From contig NZ_CADIJY010000003.1 of NCBI RefSeq assembly GCF_902859735.1, forward strand, positions 372,001 through 436,000: a stretch of DNA of 64,000 bases, in the 5' to 3' direction. The notes below the pieces were generated by a model. The model did not search any database. It was not told where the DNA came from and was given only the letters and a program-made list of their open reading frames with translations. The position numbers and the translations under genes are program-made. This DNA comes from Achromobacter aegrifaciens. GTDB taxonomy: Bacteria; Pseudomonadota; Gammaproteobacteria; Burkholderiales; Burkholderiaceae_B. Below are positions 61,774-64,000 of this stretch, in pieces (the stretch's first letter is position 1; every line of letters starts with the position of its first letter).

Positions 61774-62401
61774 GGCTCAGATACCCCAGCGAATTCACGT
61801 AGCTGCGCCGCACGTTCTCCAGATGCGCCGCCATCGCCTGCCGCGCCCGGGTCGATTCCCCCGACAGCAGCGCTTCCACAATCGCCAGATGTTCTTCCCG
61901 CGCCTGCACCTGCCGCTGCGGCAGCCGCTCCACATCGCACATCCGCACCTGCCGCCGCGTCGCCGTGATCATCGTCGCCAGATTCCGGTTGCCGCAATAC
62001 GCCGCCACCAGATCGTGCAGCGCGTTATCGACCTCCCAATCCGACTTCTCGTCCGGCGTCTTCGCATCCAGCAAAGCCTGCAGCCGCGCCCGCAGCCCTT
62101 CCAACGGCTCCGCCGGAATCCGCCCGGTCGCCATCGCCGCGGCTTCGCTCTCCAGCAGGCTGCGGATCTGTAGCAGCTCCAGCAGGTCCGTCACGCCAAA
62201 CGAGCGCACCACGATGGACCCGTTGGACAGCCGCTCCAGCATCCCTTCACCCAACAACCGGTTCATGGCCGCGCGCAAAGGCGTGCGCGACACCTCCAGC
62301 TCATCCGCCAGTCGGCGTTCCTCCAACACTTCCCCCGCCGGAATCCGGCGCGAAACGATCTGGTCCAGCAGGGTTTGATAGGTGCGTTGCGTAGCGTTCA
62401 T
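61763..62401 (-). CDS. GntR-family regulator (FCD type) of the ureide-type operon
   Basis: A 212-aa GntR/FadR-type regulator. The winged helix has YQTLLDQIVSRRIPAGEVLEERRLADELEVSRTPLRAAMNRLLGEGMLE (given as parts) and the FCD domain has LLQIRSLLESEAAAMA, NALHDLVAAYCGN and REEHLAIVEALLSGE. It is the first gene of its leftward operon, with allA-like, puuE-like and Bug genes after it. A perfect inverted repeat at 62482, 81 bp upstream of its start, is the likely operator. I chose ATG 62401 (MNATQRT) because the frame beyond it looks non-coding. Confidence 0.88.
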   Translation of the reverse strand: MNATQRTYQTLLDQIVSRRIPAGEVLEERRLADELEVSRTPLRAAMNRLLGEGMLERLSNGSIVVRSFGVTDLLELLQIRSLLESEAAAMATGRIPAEPLEGLRARLQALLDAKTPDEKSDWEVDNALHDLVAAYCGNRNLATMITATRRQVRMCDVERLPQRQVQAREEHLAIVEALLSGESTRARQAMAAHLENVRRSYVNSLGYLSHGA

Positions 62402-62481
62402 GTGTATTGCAGCGTAAGAAAAAGGCGCGGACGGCAGAGACTCCGAGTTGCCGTCCGGCGCAATGGACGAGAAGGTACCCC

Positions 62482-62506
62482 ACTGGTATCCCAAAGAGAT
62501 ACCAGT
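62482..62506. promoter_or_regulatory. Inverted repeat ACTGGTATC-N7-GATACCAGT, GntR operator
   Basis: A perfect 9-bp inverted repeat with a 7-bp spacer, 81 bp before the GntR start codon. The TGGTAT / ATACCA core resembles sites bound by FadR-type regulators. A further partial copy (AGTATCCC) follows at 62507. Confidence 0.65.
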
Positions 62507-62683
62507 AGTATCCCTAATAGGCCGGACTGATGCTGCCAGCCAATCTGAGAGGAGTGAGACGGGGAGAAGAAGAAAAAAGCGGAGGGAAAACTGCGGGGAG
62601 AGGAAACTGCGAGTAGGGAAAAAACAAGACCCACGCCAGCGCGCCAGCGCACACCGCCCCGACGCCCCACCACCACGTAAGCT

Positions 62684-62711
62684 GCTTGCGGCCGCCTGCG
62701 CGGCCGCAAGC
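62684..62711. repeat. Inverted repeat A: 12-bp stem, 4-nt loop
   Basis: GCTTGCGGCCGC and GCGGCCGCAAGC around a CTGC loop. It could be a terminator stem for a transcript arriving from the right, but there is no T run. Confidence 0.75.
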
Positions 62712-62776
62712 GGCGGGCCCCGCAAACCTCGCCACTACCCACGGGTCTAACCGCGCAGCGAACCAAGAAACTCGTA

Positions 62777-62940
62777 GCCCGGCGGCGCGGGCCCTGAGGC
62801 TGCGAGCAACCTCGATGCGCCCGAGGGAATCGGAAGGAGCCGCCGCAGGCGGTGACGACGATGACGACGGGGCAGTCCGGAGCGAACGCTCCGGACCGCA
62901 ATCGTGGGCGCGAGCAGCCTCAGGGCCCGCGCCGCCGGGC
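62777..62940. repeat. Inverted repeat B: 26-bp arms enclosing a 112-bp loop
   Basis: The arms at 62777-62802 and 62915-62940 are exact reverse complements over 26 bp (core GGGCCCTGAGGCTG). The loop itself contains a third hairpin, 62875-62896 (GTCCGGAGCG / CGCTCCGGAC). The whole could fold into a stable cruciform or long RNA stem-loop. No transposase or known repeat family was recognised. Confidence 0.75.
62875..62896. repeat. Inverted repeat C: 10-bp hairpin inside repeat B
   Basis: GTCCGGAGCG and CGCTCCGGAC separated by AA. It lies within the loop of the larger inverted repeat. Confidence 0.7.
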
Positions 62941-62987
62941 GACCTACGAAGACAACGAAGGCACCAACAAAGACAACAAAACCAACA

Positions 62988-64000
62988 TCAAGGCGCCGAA
63001 ACCCGCTCCACCTCCCAAGCCCGCGGCTTCTTGACCGCCCAAGGCTGATACCCCCTGATATCCGCCCGATAAGCCCCAATATCCAACCCGTTATACAAAG
63101 GAATACTAGGCACATCCGCCAGGAACAGCCTATGCAGCTGATCAAACGAAGCCTGCCGCTTCGCATGATCCGTATCCGACGACGCCGCCTCGATCAGCTT
63201 CAGCGCCTGCGGATTGTCCCAGACCTTGCGCGGCTGCTTCGCCTTGTCCCCCGTCACCATCTCGTAGTTCAGCGCCGCATCCAGCCGCGCCGAATAGGGG
63301 AACGTCATCATCTGGTAAGTGCCCGCGTTATAGCGGTCCAGCTGCGTCGCCCATTCCACCACCGACAACTGCGCCTTGATCCCCACCGCCTGCAGCATCG
63401 CCTGGATGATCACCGCCGAGTTGTACGACTGCGGATAGCGCTTGGTCGTCAGGATCGTCAGATCCTGCCCCTTGTAGCCCGCTTCGCCCAGCAGCTTCTG
63501 CGCCAGCGCCGGATCGTAGTTCCAGCCCTGCTTCTGCGCCGCGTCATAGTAGGGCGACACCAGCGGCACGATCGAATTGTTGGGCTGAGCCAGGCCTTCC
63601 GTCACCGCCGCCGCCAGTTGCTGGTAATCGATCGCGTGCGCCAGCGCCTGCCGCATCTTCGGATTGGCCAGCACCGGATCCTTGGTCTGCATCAGCAATG
63701 CCGTCATGCTCATCACCGGCGCATGCGCCACCTTGACGTTCGGCGTGCCTTGCAGCACCGGCACGTCGCTATTGGACACGTCCTCGATGATGTCGATGTT
63801 GCCGCGCTGCAGGGCCGCCTTGGCGGTGGAATCGTCCGGCACGATCAGGAAGCGCACCTCGTCCACCAGCGGCCGTTTCGATCCCGTATAACCGTCACGC
63901 TTGCCGTCCAGGTTCGAATAGCCCGCGAACTTCGTCAGCCGCACGTACTCGCCGCGCTTCCATTCCGCCAATTCGAACGGCCCGGTGCCGATGGGCTTGT
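62988..64000 (-). CDS. Dipeptide-type periplasmic binding protein, 5' end outside the window
   Basis: The C-terminal part of a type 5 extracellular solute-binding protein; the frame is open to the right edge (KPIGTGPFELAEWKRGEY at the boundary). It shows SKRPLVDEVRFLIVPDDSTAKAAL, VEWATQLDRYNAGTYQMM and KAKQPRKVWDNPQ. It is clearly a paralogue of the protein at 57669. About a third of a normal ~520-aa chain, including the signal peptide, is missing beyond base 64000. It ends in the repeat-rich gene-free stretch. No permease for it is visible here, so it may share the DppBC/DF proteins or have its own genes to the right. Confidence 0.88.
   Translation of the reverse strand, partial: KPIGTGPFELAEWKRGEYVRLTKFAGYSNLDGKRDGYTGSKRPLVDEVRFLIVPDDSTAKAALQRGNIDIIEDVSNSDVPVLQGTPNVKVAHAPVMSMTALLMQTKDPVLANPKMRQALAHAIDYQQLAAAVTEGLAQPNNSIVPLVSPYYDAAQKQGWNYDPALAQKLLGEAGYKGQDLTILTTKRYPQSYNSAVIIQAMLQAVGIKAQLSVVEWATQLDRYNAGTYQMMTFPYSARLDAALNYEMVTGDKAKQPRKVWDNPQALKLIEAASSDTDHAKRQASFDQLHRLFLADVPSIPLYNGLDIGAYRADIRGYQPWAVKKPRAWEVERVSAP

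Larger units (their letters stand above)
62402..62987. other. 586-bp gene-free stretch with an operator and nested inverted repeats
   Basis: There is no credible gene on either strand. From left to right it holds the GntR operator at 62482-62506, a purine-rich run near 62550-62630 (GGAGAAGAAGAAAAAAG), then three inverted repeats between 62684 and 62940. It then runs into the end of the leftward binding-protein gene. Transcription from the right must cross the repeats. Confidence 0.6.

Noticed and set aside
56776-62514. Recurrent GTATCCC/GGGATAC motifs in the dipeptide-type and ureide regions
   Set aside because: It is a 7-mer that also occurs inside coding sequence (near 9055), so its copies here are not clearly more than chance.

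Overview
The window is high-G+C, gene-dense DNA from what is most likely a beta-proteobacterium of the Alcaligenaceae (Achromobacter/Bordetella type). The reasons are three solitary Bug-type (TctC-like) periplasmic receptors, many ABC importers each tied to its own catabolic genes and regulator, a PhaB-like reductase, and a NorR/RIC nitric-oxide unit with GGT-N7-ACC sites. No rRNA, tRNA, transposase, phage gene or CRISPR array was seen. It looks like chromosomal catabolic and transport territory. The genus is an inference.

Layout. 0.1-5.0 kb: a DMT exporter divergent from a MocR regulator, a minimal fimbria-like exported protein, an unknown 351-aa protein and a VOC protein. 5.1-15.5 kb: a nine-gene leftward operon joining two PhyH-type oxygenases, an acyl-CoA ligase, a beta-lactamase-fold hydrolase and a complete Liv-type ABC importer, with a divergent AraC regulator. 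15.5-23 kb: a small exported protein, a LuxR-type regulator, a periplasmic binding protein/sensor kinase/response regulator operon divergent from a CitMHS citrate transporter, and a PhaB-like reductase. 23-26.3 kb: a sulfatase-Bug operon with a divergent LysR regulator.

26.3-42.9 kb is the most unusual region. A LacI regulator and two LacI-type operators separate two gene sets: one leftward (two dehydrogenases, two permeases) and one rightward. The rightward set has a binding protein, an HpsN-like sulfopropanediol dehydrogenase, an SDR, a zinc dehydrogenase, two permeases, a second binding protein, the only ATPase, a fused thiamine-dependent E1, a VOC protein and an E2 with an alpha/beta-hydrolase domain. 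My reading is uptake and oxidation of a C3 sulfonate (or similar polyol acid), ending in oxidative cleavage to a CoA ester. The substrate is inferred. 42.9-48.4 kb: a LysR regulator, a class III CoA-transferase, an acyl-CoA dehydrogenase/AcuI fusion and a Bug receptor.

48.4-52.2 kb: NorR and RIC (nitric oxide stress), a DUF1272 zinc protein and a DUF808 membrane protein. 52.4-59.2 kb: a hydrolase followed by a dipeptide/oligopeptide-type ABC importer, a GntR regulator and its binding protein, with a shared TTGGCGCCAA palindrome upstream of two of the units. 59.3-62.4 kb: a ureide-type operon (GntR, AllA-like, PuuE-like, Bug). The window ends in a gene-free stretch with nested inverted repeats and the 3' part of a second peptide-type binding protein.

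Several operators were found by eye: MocR direct repeats, AraC direct repeats, LacI palindromes, paired LysR-type sites, NorR sites with a sigma-54 promoter, and GntR palindromes. They are among the more testable results.
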